Shown in pieces: positions 18,545-28,540 of a DNA stretch of 64,000 nt. How positions within the stretch are numbered: position 1 is the stretch's first letter; each line of letters starts with the position of its first letter. The notes beneath the pieces are model-generated. The model ran no database searches, had not been told where the DNA came from, and saw only the letters and a program-made list of their open reading frames with translations. A program made the position numbers and the translations under genes. The DNA comes from Hyphomicrobiaceae bacterium (lineage in GTDB: Bacteria > Pseudomonadota > Alphaproteobacteria > Rhizobiales > Hyphomicrobiaceae), in NCBI GenBank assembly GCA_020638035.1, contig JACKJI010000002.1, positions 186,001-250,000 of the forward strand, given 5' to 3'.

Positions 18545-18905
18545 CGAGCTGTCCGACGACGAGGACCGCCGCCGCAGCCAGCACGCCATAGGCGATCCGC
18601 CGCCCCGCCAAAAGAAAGACGGCGAGACCGGCCACCATTGCAACAGCGCGGACCACCACGTGCACCCCCTGCAGCGCGCCGGCAGGAAACACGAGAAGCC
18701 GCATCACCAGCGCCGCCACGAGTGCCGTCGACACGGCTCTGACCCAGCGAAATATCTCGCTGTCGACATCAATGTTGCGTCCCAAGAACATGCCGACCCA
18801 GCGCCACGGTTCATGCGCGCCAAGGGAGATCAACGTCAGGATGAGGGCCAGCGTCCACCCAGTCGGCAGATCAGCGGTCGCCTGCAGCTCTCCGGCGCCG
18901 ATCAT
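18534..18905 (-). CDS. azlD: AzlD family branched-chain amino acid exporter subunit
   Basis: The small partner of AzlC in amino acid export of the LIV-E type. The 123-residue protein has about four hydrophobic segments (WTLALILTLISLG, VSTALVAALVMRLLVF, VVVRAVAMVAGLAVFLLAG, AYGVLAAAAVLVVGQLA) and the family's RNIDVDSEIFRWVRAV loop. Its ATG overlaps the azlC stop by four bases (ATGA). Its 3' end overlaps the end of the convergent NAD(P)-binding protein gene by 11 bases. Confidence 0.85.
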   Translation of the reverse strand: MIGAGELQATADLPTGWTLALILTLISLGAHEPWRWVGMFLGRNIDVDSEIFRWVRAVSTALVAALVMRLLVFPAGALQGVHVVVRAVAMVAGLAVFLLAGRRIAYGVLAAAAVLVVGQLAIG

Positions 18906-19714
18906 TCAGCCCTCCGCGTTCTTGCCTTGGCACCGAAATGCGCGATTGATCCCCCGATGACGCCCGCCAGCAGCAGATCGAACCCCGGCGCCACGAGATA
19001 AAGCGGCGGCCCGAGCAGCGCGCCTATCCCGATCGCCAGCCGATCCGACAGTCCTGATGCTGTCGCGATCAGGGACAGCAGGAAGTAGATCGGCGTCAGG
19101 AACAGGAGGACCGCAGCAACCACGGGCGGCACCGTACCTGCGAGTTCGTAGCCAAAGGCAGTGCCGGCGAGCGTCGCCAGTACGAGCCCGATGCCGATAC
19201 CGATGAAATGATCCATGCGCAGATGCGCTGGCACCAGCGGCAGGCGCCGCCAGCCTTCCATCCAAGCCGTCACCGCGATGAAATGGCCCGCCAGCAGGTA
19301 ACGCCACCGGTTGGCGCGCGGGCCCTTGAGCAACGGCATGAGCACAACGCTCATGGGCAGCAGCCTCAGACCCGTCAGCGATACCGCCAGAGTTCCCGCC
19401 CACACCGAAGCCCCGCGCGCGATCTGGTCGAGCATGACCACCTGGGCGGGCAACGCGAAGAAGATGCCCATCATGTAGACCGCATTGGCGAGCGAGAACC
19501 CGGCGTCCCGCGCCAACGCGCCGAAGCCGGCCGCGGAGGCGAACAGGATGATCCCCGGAACGCTGCCCCCTACCGCCATGCCGCGCCAAAACGCATAGCG
19601 CGGACTGGCATCGTGCCAGCCGCGATCGGCAGGCTCCGGCGATGGAGGCTCGTAGTCGTCCGATGGGATCACAGGGCTGATCTCGGGATTGAGAAGGGCG
19701 GCGCGAAGGGCCAC
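18902..19714 (-). CDS. azlC: AzlC family amino acid exporter, large subunit
   Basis: A 270-residue integral membrane protein of the AzlC family, which exports branched-chain amino acids or analogues with AzlD. After a polar start of about 45 residues come the family segments FWRGMAVGGSVPGIILFASAAGFGALARDAG (split here by eye), NAVYMMGIFFALPAQVVMLDQIARGASVW and SLTGLRLLPMSVVLMPLLKG, then further helices to the end. The start is a GTG at 19712-19714 with no good Shine-Dalgarno, so the true start may lie a little further in. Forms an operon with azlD. Confidence 0.88.
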   Translation of the reverse strand: MALRAALLNPEISPVIPSDDYEPPSPEPADRGWHDASPRYAFWRGMAVGGSVPGIILFASAAGFGALARDAGFSLANAVYMMGIFFALPAQVVMLDQIARGASVWAGTLAVSLTGLRLLPMSVVLMPLLKGPRANRWRYLLAGHFIAVTAWMEGWRRLPLVPAHLRMDHFIGIGIGLVLATLAGTAFGYELAGTVPPVVAAVLLFLTPIYFLLSLIATASGLSDRLAIGIGALLGPPLYLVAPGFDLLLAGVIGGSIAHFGAKARTRRAE

Positions 19715-19810
19715 ACCCTACTGCCGACTTGGGCACATGGGAAACGGATCAGGACGGCCCGGCACCGCCGATCCGCCCTGTTCCACCCTAGCAAATGCCC
19801 ACGGGGCGCG

Positions 19811-20905
19811 TTAAGGCCGGCAGACGTAGTAGTAGTTCTGGATGTCGTGCTCCAGCTCGTGCACTTCGACCCGGCTGAACCCGGCCTCGCGGAACATCTG
19901 CTCGGCGAGTTCCCGGCCCCACATCGCACCGAGCCCATCACCACCTTGCGCCAGCGATACCGTCATGCAGTGCATGCACGAGATCGTGTAGAAAAACGGC
20001 GCCAGCGGCGTATCGAGGTTCCGGTCGTGCCTGCTCGACCCCTTGATGTCCTGCGCGATGTAAGCTCCGCCTTCGGCGAGTGCTCGACGAATCCCCTTCA
20101 GCATCCGCGCCGGTTTGGCCTGGTCGTGCACCGCGTCAAATGTCGTCACCAGATCATAGCGTCCGGCCGGTGCTGCGGTGTCGAAGTCGGACAGGTCCTG
20201 CGCCATGAAGGTCACATTGCCCAGCCCCCGCCTGTCAGCTTGAGCGCGCGCCCAACCGATTGCGTCGTCCGAAAGGTCCATGCCGTGAAATGACGAGTTG
20301 GGGAACGCTTCGGCGAGTTGCAGCATGGCACGGCCTCGTCCACATCCCAGATCCAGCACCGAAATGCCGGTATCGAGCCGTTCAACGAGGCCGGGGACCA
20401 GCGGCAGAATTATGCCTTCCAGTGCCGGCAGCACCGTCTGGCCCGACTCCTCCGCCATCACCTCGTGGAACCGGCCGAACCGGTCGTATGGCACCCCGCC
20501 ACCCTTATGGAAGCACGCCACGACATCGTCCTCGACGCTGCCGAGAACGGAAAAGAACTGTGCCACCACAGCCATGTTGGCATCTGCGCTGCGGGTCAGG
20601 CGCGCGGCATGCGCGTCGGGAAGAACGTAGGTTCCGCCGTTGCCGTCGTGATCGACTACCCGCGCGCAAACCATGGCGCCGAGCCATTCGCGCACGTAGC
20701 GTTCGGACAGATTAGCGCGCTGTGCGATTTCTTCTGAGGTTGCCGGTCCCATCCCGGCCATGGTGTCAAAGAGCCCCGTGCGATGGCCGACGGACGTCAT
20801 CAGCATGAGTGCCCCGTCGTTGAATGCGTTCATCAGACGCTGCTCGAACGCCGACAGGCGTTCGGCATCATTGGGAGATGGAATGGAGGGACATGAGCTA
20901 CACAT
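19811..20905 (-). CDS. Class I SAM-dependent methyltransferase with winged-helix N-terminus
   Basis: A 364-residue two-domain protein. Residues about 15-105 form a winged-helix-like dimerisation region (LFDTMAGMGPATSEEIAQRANLSERYVREWLGAM). The methyltransferase core begins near 165 with motif I VLDLGCGRGRAMLQLAEAFP, motif II FHGMDLSD, and DLVTTFDAVHDQAKP. This layout is that of Rv2258c-like or small-molecule O-methyltransferases; the substrate is unknown. The ATG is preceded by AAAAAAGGAG at good spacing, a strong ribosome binding site. The gene follows clpA downstream but is shielded by the clpA terminator. Confidence 0.9.
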   Translation of the reverse strand: MCSSCPSIPSPNDAERLSAFEQRLMNAFNDGALMLMTSVGHRTGLFDTMAGMGPATSEEIAQRANLSERYVREWLGAMVCARVVDHDGNGGTYVLPDAHAARLTRSADANMAVVAQFFSVLGSVEDDVVACFHKGGGVPYDRFGRFHEVMAEESGQTVLPALEGIILPLVPGLVERLDTGISVLDLGCGRGRAMLQLAEAFPNSSFHGMDLSDDAIGWARAQADRRGLGNVTFMAQDLSDFDTAAPAGRYDLVTTFDAVHDQAKPARMLKGIRRALAEGGAYIAQDIKGSSRHDRNLDTPLAPFFYTISCMHCMTVSLAQGGDGLGAMWGRELAEQMFREAGFSRVEVHELEHDIQNYYYVCRP

Positions 20906-21051
20906 TTCAGTTTCTCCTTTTTTCGAAACGGCGCCGTCGACACGTGCGTGCGGTGGCGCAATGGAGGACCAGCTGATAGGTGTCCCCGTGGAAAGAGGCT
21001 GTCTCGTGTGTAACTGACAGCCTGTTCAATCACCGACGCCAGAAAACGAAA

Positions 21052-21080
21052 GGGGTCACCGGCACGAAGCCGGAGACCCC
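21052..21080 (-). terminator. Rho-independent terminator of clpA
   Basis: Minus-strand hairpin with outer stem GGGGTC/GACCCC and inner stem CCGGC/GCCGG, followed by the T-rich tail TTTCGTTTTC. It starts 40 bases past the clpA stop codon. Confidence 0.8.
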
Positions 21081-21119
21081 CAATCATCAGTTCATCACCA
21101 ATGCAGCGATGAGACGCTG

Positions 21120-23588
<2,469 letters not shown>

Positions 23589-23595
23589 GGGCCTG

Positions 23596-23958
23596 CTACT
23601 CCTTCTCCATGGTGCATCTGAGGGGATGCTGATGCTGTCGGGCGAAATCCATCACCTGCGTGACCTTGGTTTCGGCGACTTCGAACGTGTACACGCCGCA
23701 CAGTCCGACACCTTTGTGGTGAACGTGCAGCATGATGCGCGTCGCATCTTCACGTCCCTTGTTGAAGAAGCGCTCCAGCACATGCACGACGAATTCCATC
23801 GGCGTGTAGTCATCGTTGAGCAAGAGAACCTTGTAGAGGTTGGGCTTCTTCGTCTTCGGGCGGGTCTTGGTGACGGTGCCCGTGCGGCCTTCCTCGTCGC
23901 CGCCGCGATTGGCGTCGCCGTCCTTGCCGCTCATCCAGATCTCGCTCGTCCTCGTCAT
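23596..23958 (-). CDS. clpS: ATP-dependent Clp protease adaptor ClpS
   Basis: ClpS delivers N-end-rule substrates to ClpA. The core is clear: YKVLLLNDDYTPMEFVVHVLE, FFNKGREDATRIMLHVHHKG and CGVYTFEVAETKV, containing the NDDYTPM binding pocket and the HxxH stretch. About 45 polar residues precede the core. Two starts are possible: ATG at 23958 (120 residues, GGAG upstream) and ATG at 23934 (112 residues). I keep 23958, with modest certainty about the start only. Operon clpS-clpA with a 7-base gap; the product would act in the cytoplasm on ClpA's N-domain. Confidence 0.95.
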   Translation of the reverse strand: MTRTSEIWMSGKDGDANRGGDEEGRTGTVTKTRPKTKKPNLYKVLLLNDDYTPMEFVVHVLERFFNKGREDATRIMLHVHHKGVGLCGVYTFEVAETKVTQVMDFARQHQHPLRCTMEKE

Positions 23959-24200
23959 GCTCCGCGCTCCGCCGCGGCACCGCCTGTCACGGCCGCAAGC
24001 TCCTTCACGGTCCCCATGACCGCAGCCTGGCCTGCCAGCCATTTGTACCGGACCCGCGCCCCCTCTTGCAATTGACCTGCCTCCTGCGCGAACAAGCGAC
24101 TGCCCGCCACACCCTTGGTTGTATCGTCACTGCGACAAGTCATGCGAAATTCATGCCCTCCGCGGCCCTGCGCCCGCTTAATGTTGGGTCTCGCGTCGAC

Positions 24201-24229
24201 AAAAAAAGACCCGGCGTAAACGCCGGGTC
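24201..24229 (-). terminator. Rho-independent terminator of the phasin gene
   Basis: A perfect 9-bp stem GACCCGGCG/CGCCGGGTC with a 4-base loop, followed on the minus strand by seven T. It begins 31 bases past the phasin stop and isolates the phasin transcript from clpS. Confidence 0.92.
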
Positions 24230-24260
24230 CCAGCAGCCGAATTACGGCGCTTCTGGTGGC

Positions 24261-24590
24261 TCATCGACCAACCCGCATCATCTTCTCCATGGGGCGGTAG
24301 GCCTCCTTGGCGAGTTCAGCATACATCGAGCCGACCTTGGCGAGCTGATGCATGTAGTCGTCGTAGCTGCGCTTGACGTACTTCGACTGGATGTCGACCG
24401 CCTGCTCCAACGACTTGGCTCCCATCAGCTTCTCAAGCGTCTGCGAACCGTCCTCGAACGAGCGCTTGGTGTAGTCCGACATCTCGGCGGCGATTGCCTG
24501 CCAGCCCTTGGTGAACTCGCCGAACAACTTCATCGTGGCGTCCAAGTTCGACTGGCCAAGCTTCTGGAAGTCCTCGATACCCTTCATCAT
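24261..24590 (-). CDS. Phasin family protein
   Basis: Phasins coat polyhydroxyalkanoate storage granules. This 109-residue protein is almost entirely helical and amphipathic: MMKGIEDFQKLGQSNLD, FGEFTKGWQAIAAEMSDYTKRSFEDG, LMGAKSLEQAVDIQSKYVKRSYDDYM, which is the phasin_2 pattern (the segment LxGAKSLEQAxxIQSxYxKxAYDxYM). The start is one of two adjacent ATG codons at 24588-24590 and 24585-24587, with AGGG upstream. Longer frames into the leader have no phasin character. It is monocistronic: a strong terminator follows, and the promoter is framed by two matching palindromes described separately. No synthase or depolymerase gene is in the window. Confidence 0.93.
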   Translation of the reverse strand: MMKGIEDFQKLGQSNLDATMKLFGEFTKGWQAIAAEMSDYTKRSFEDGSQTLEKLMGAKSLEQAVDIQSKYVKRSYDDYMHQLAKVGSMYAELAKEAYRPMEKMMRVGR

Positions 24591-24969
24591 GACAATTCCC
24601 TTTCGGTTGGGGCGCACCCTGGCGCACGACAGCTCTGATCTCTCGAACTCTGTGGCATTTGCTGCATTGCACAAACGTCTTGATCGACAAATAGCGCCGC
24701 CTGCAAGCGAGTTCAAGAGAAAAATTGTTGCATCGCACAAAAATTCTGTTTTGGTTGCGCGACGTGCTGGCCGTTAACCTGGTTTTTCCGGGATCTGGCT
24801 TAGACTTGGCGTCCAAAGAGGCAGCGCGCGTCAAATTGCTGCCCAACAAAAATGGTGCCTTGAAGTCATTGGGCACCGGCCGCGGGGGACGGGGTTCGAA
24901 CAGGTGGTTACAGGCCGCCTCCTCGAAACGCCGCGGTTCTTTCAGGGTTAGGCATTTCGAGCAGAGTTC
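24591..24969. other. Divergent control region between phasin and D,D-carboxypeptidase genes
   Basis: About 380 bases without a gene. It is more AT-rich than the genome on the phasin side and holds the operator pair and promoter listed separately. A GGGTTCGAAC-like string near 24894 recalls a tRNA T-loop but has no matching stems. Confidence 0.6.
24659..24740 (-). promoter_or_regulatory. Phasin promoter flanked by two TGC-rich palindromic operators
   Basis: On the minus strand the same 16-base motif occurs twice: TTGTGCGATGCAACAA (24740-24725) and TTGTGCAATGCAGCAA (24674-24659), 14 of 16 bases identical and each centred on TGCRATGCA. Between them lies CTTGAAC at 24717-24711 as a -35-like element with CTATTT at 24697-24692. 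One operator is thus upstream of the -35 and the other near or just after the transcription start. The PHA-responsive repressor PhaR is known to bind TGC-rich palindromes at phasin promoters, so PhaR control is the natural inference. Confidence 0.65.
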
Positions 24970-26656
24970 ATGACCGACCAGGCTCGGGCCGAGGGACGTT
25001 TGGGTCCATTGAATGCACGTCCGCTGCTGGAGACCGCCGCGGCGGTTTTGCTGTGCCTGCTTGCCTTCGCCGCAAGCCCGCCTGCCGCATGGGCCGCGGA
25101 CGGCTCCGCCATGGTGATTGACGCCAACACCGGCAAAGTGCTGTACGACGACGCCGGCGATGCGGCGCGCTATCCCGCTTCTCTCACCAAAATGATGACG
25201 CTTTATCTCACTTTCGAGCTGATCGAGAAGGAGCGGCTGAAGTTCGACGACAAGATAACGATTTCGGCCCAAGCGGCAGCTCAGCCCCCCTCGAAACTCG
25301 ACTTGGACGCCGGTGACACAATCAGCGTACGCAACGCGGTCCTGTCGCTGGTCACCAAATCGGCCAATGACATCGCCGTCGCGCTGGCTGAGCATATCGC
25401 CGGCAGCGAGGCCAATTTCGCCCGCCTGATGACCCGCAAGGCCCGCGAAATCGGCATGAGCAAGACGACTTTCCGCAATGCCTCCGGCCTGCCTGACGGT
25501 GAGCAGGTGACGACAGCCCGCGACATGCTCACGCTGGCGCTGCGCCTACAGGACGAGTTCCCCGAGCACTACAAGCTCTTCGCGACCGGTCAGTTCAGGT
25601 ACGCCGGACACAATTATCGCAACCACAACACGTTGCGCTCCTATCGCGGTACCGACTGTACACCGCCGCACCGGCGCGTCCGGTTTCAACCTCGTCACGT
25701 CGGTGCATCGCAGCGGCAAGCATCTGGTCGCGGCCGTGTTCGGCGGCCAGTCCGCCGGCAGCCGCAACGCTCGTATGCGCGCAATCCTCGACCGCTCCTT
25801 CATCAAGGCCGCGAGCCGCCGTACACGACCGCGCCTCGATCGGCCGCAGCTCATCGCCGCTGCGCTTCCAGCCGAACGGCGTACAGCAGCAGCAAGTGTG
25901 CTGGCGCCGAAAGAGCCGCCGCCTTTGCCGAGCGCTGCCCCCGCCGCACCGGCTGCGCAGTCCAAAGCCCAGGCGGTCGCTCCTGCCGCAGCCCCAGCGG
26001 AAACTCGACACCCTCGTCAGATGATCGCACCAAGATCGCGTGCGCCATATGTCGGCGTTGCCGCACCCGGTGGAGAGGCGAGCACGCGATGCTGCTGCAC
26101 TGGCCAAGCAGGATAACCGTCGTTCGACAGCGCCCGCGTTCGATCGCGGAGCCGATCGCCAGCCATGCACAGCGCCCACTGCCCACGCCAGCCTGCTGAT
26201 CGCCCTGCGCCACGACCGGAGCATCGCGCGTGCCGAGGCTGAGGAGTTCAGCCGCGTCTGCCCCTCGTCGCTTAGGAACAGCTGTCGACCATCCTGGCGA
26301 GCAACCGGCCGGCGATGATGGACGAGCCGGCGCCGCAGCACACGCCGCCAGCGAGCGAACCCGCAGCCGCACAGGCCGCCGTCGCGGATTTGCGCGGCAC
26401 GCATGTCGAAGGCACCCACCTGATCCAGATCGGCGCCTACAATTCCGCCGATGAAGCCGAACGGCACCTCGCCACTGTCCGGGACAAGGCAACCACCGTG
26501 CTTGCTGGTGCTGCCGCCGTCACCGAGCCTATCACACGCGGCCAGCGGCGTTACTACCGCGCTCGTTTCGCCGGGTTTGATTCAGCGAAGGCAACGAGCA
26601 CCTGCCAGGAGTTGCGCCGTCGCGCCATCGACTGCTTCGTCACCCGCACGCCCTGA
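24970..26656 (+). pseudogene. D-alanyl-D-alanine carboxypeptidase (PBP5/DacF type) with SPOR domain, frame broken
   Basis: The first 230 codons are clean: signal peptide (AAAVLLCLLAFAASPPAAWAAD), SLTK active site (SxxK), and KSAND (SxN motif). At about 25,660 the frame fails. The expected D-G-I-K-T-G-Y-T segment is missing roughly 13 bases, so the KTG triad motif is absent, and one more base is lost within 20 bases. The next frame continues with VHRSGKHLVAAVFGGQSAGSRN and a Pro/Ala linker, breaks again near 26,000-26,300, and ends with a good SPOR domain (LIQIGAYNSADEAERHL to CFVTRTP). An intact gene would trim cross-link precursors in the periplasm. Because the frame is lost at the edge of a wider indel-rich block, a sequencing fault is likely. 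Confidence 0.85.
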
Positions 26657-26729
26657 TCGTCGCTCGGCACGCCCCTACGGCTCGCATCATCGAGGTGATC
26701 GCACGCGATGAATTGGGGAGGCGCTACTC

Positions 26730-27420
26730 GGTCGCCGCCCTCCAGCAGCACGTCCAGTCCGTTGACCTTGGCCGCGAGATACGTCGAACTGCCACGGTCG
26801 GGATGCAAATCGCAGCTGAGTACTGCGGTGCGCCTTGCGGATTTCTCACGCGTCGCCCCAGGCGCAACTGAGAATCTCAATGGCCTCTTCCACGCTCACA
26901 TACGCCCGTCGGGCCGCCCGGCGAAACGCTCTTCACCTCCCGCTTTACATCATCGCGCCAGCTCGGATGCGCCGCGCGATCGAGGTAGGCCTCGATAATC
27001 TGCGCGGACTGCGGATCGGCAATCCGGCAGTCCGCCAGGGAGCGCCAGTTCCTCCGGTTGCAGGCTTTCAATAATCCGTCCGGCGAACAGCCCTTTGAGC
27101 ACGCGCCCGGTGATCTCTCCGGTTTCCAGGTCGAGCCGTACCCAGGTGATCGGTGACAACGTGCGAGGATCGCCCGCTCCCTGCCGTCGGCCGGCCGGAA
27201 CGCGCCTCCCGTTCCTGCCGATGCCAGTAGCCATAGGCCAAGCATCGCAAGTGGGCGGCAATCGCGATCCCCCCGCGCACAGCAACAACAGGGCTGCTGA
27301 GCGCCAGCCCGCCGCCGACCTGCCGCACCCACTGCGCCATCACTGCGGCCTGTCTTTGCGGAACCACCGCAAAAGCAGAGCCAATCGGCAACGATCGCTG
27401 CGGCAATCAAGCGTCCGCAT
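26730..27420 (-). pseudogene. J-domain (DnaJ-like) membrane-anchored protein, multiple frameshifts
   Basis: Pieces of one protein are found in all three minus-strand frames. In order: MRTL at 27420 with ALLLRWFRKD, MAQWVRQVGGGLALSS with AVRGGIAIAA and LAMLGLWLLASAG (hydrophobic N-terminus), WVRLDLETGEITGRVLKGLFAGR, QSAQIIEAYLDRA, and finally CDLHPDRGSSTYLAAKVN, which contains the HPD motif of a C-terminal J-domain. This matches a conserved alphaproteobacterial DnaJ-domain protein of about 230 residues. Its 3' end is only approximate. It overlaps or abuts the VWA-type gene before it, as expected for an operon. All breaks look like one- or two-base indels. Confidence 0.75.
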
Positions 27421-28220
27421 CACCGGCGATCCCTGCTGCTGCCGGAGGGGGCGCGCCTGCAGCAACTGCCTGCTCCCCTGGCACCAGCACGCCCGTCGCT
27501 CAAAAGCTTCGAGCGACGCCGCCCGCCGGCCGTGCATAGACTGCGACTGCGGTCAGAAGCTCGCGCAGTTAAGTTGAGCGAGCCCTCATCGAAACGACAG
27601 TGCGCTCCGCCTGTGATGCGCGATCTCATGGAAGGCGGCTGAGCATTGGCATCGCGGCTTCCTGAACAGGGAAAACCGGCATGCCGACCAGCTTCAGCTC
27701 GCCCGCTTTCTGTGCCAGCAGATCGACATTCTCTTCAACGCAATCTCCGACGTAGACCATCGCACCGACCTTGCGTGACGCGCCTTCCGACCGCGTGACA
27801 CCTTGCCATTGGGTCTGCTGTCCACCCTGGCAGGAGACCGTCGTCATCAGCCCGCGCCAAGGCCGCAGGGTCAGACACCCACCGGGACGCACGGTATTCG
27901 CAAAGCCACGAAAATAGACAAGCTGAACGTCGAGCCGCCGACCGCCTTTGACCGCCTCGAACATTTCTGGCCTGGTGCAAGCGCCATGTCCCACGTCGGC
28001 GCCCTGCTCATGGTTGCGTCCATGGCGAAGATGAGCCGACCGCGCCCGCCAGACGCAATCGGCCCCACTGCCTTCATCTGGGCCCACGAAGTCGGCCACC
28101 TCGTGCGCACTGGTTCGCTCCCGCGCCGCTGCGCCGCCAGTCTGGTGCCTGCCGGCAAGGCCGCCTCCGACGGTGCGCCTGCTGTCGAGATCGGCGTCCG
28201 AAGTCTTGAGGTCTTGTCAT
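27421..28220 (-). pseudogene. VWA-type conserved protein, multiple frameshifts
   Basis: Fragments in several frames join into one protein: MTRPQDF at 28220, RLIFAMDATMSRAPTWDMALA (the MIDAS-like DxTxSR strand), KAVGG and LDVQLVYFRGF, LMTTVSCQGGQTQ-like, KVGAMVYVGDCVEENVD, LAQKAGELKLVGMPVF, and RITGGAHCRFDEGS near the end. I recognise this as a conserved Rhizobiales VWA-domain protein of unknown function, commonly next to a J-domain gene as here. At least five breaks separate the pieces, while residues inside each piece stay conserved. The end at 27421 is set by the start of the following gene. Confidence 0.7.
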
Positions 28221-28540
28221 GCCCGATCCTGGCTCGTGCGGATGATCGATAAGTCCGCACCATTCTTCCCGGCTATAGGAAGGCGGACTGGCGATCTCAA
28301 TCACACTAGATCATTGATGCTTCCACGGCAAGTCGGATCGCGAAATTCGTCTGGTGCCTGCGGCCGAAGGAAACGAATTTCGCGATCCCGACAGGCGCCG
28401 GCACCGCAACTGCTGGTGATGCTGACAGACAAGATGGCGGCGCCGGTGCTGCCAGGACAATGCTGGCAGCGCATGATTGCCGTTAGCCGATCAACAGTAC
28501 GATCGCGCCAAGGTTGTGGCGTGACGGGTCTCAGGATCTG
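28221..28540. other. Intergenic stretch between putA and the VWA-type gene
   Basis: No gene supported. It contains the long inverted repeat listed separately. Its exact limits are uncertain because both flanking genes are broken. Confidence 0.5.
28335..28388. repeat. Perfect 16-bp inverted repeat, 22-base loop
   Basis: GGATCGCGAAATTCGT (28335-28350) is the exact reverse complement of ACGAATTTCGCGATCC (28373-28388). Allowing one bulged C, the stem extends by GTC/GAC to 19 bp. It lies past the 3' end of putA but has no U-run in either direction, so it resembles a dispersed palindromic element more than a terminator. The perfect pairing inside an indel-prone block is notable. Confidence 0.75.

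Noticed and set aside
23955..24143. 62-codon frame ending in an ATGA overlap with the clpS start
   Set aside because: The overlap is suggestive, but the sequence has no family, no strong ribosome site and lies in a leader; too weak to call a gene.
24885..24915. GGGTTCGAAC-like string recalling a tRNA T-loop
   Set aside because: No acceptor, D- or anticodon stems can be drawn around it; no tRNA found anywhere in the window.
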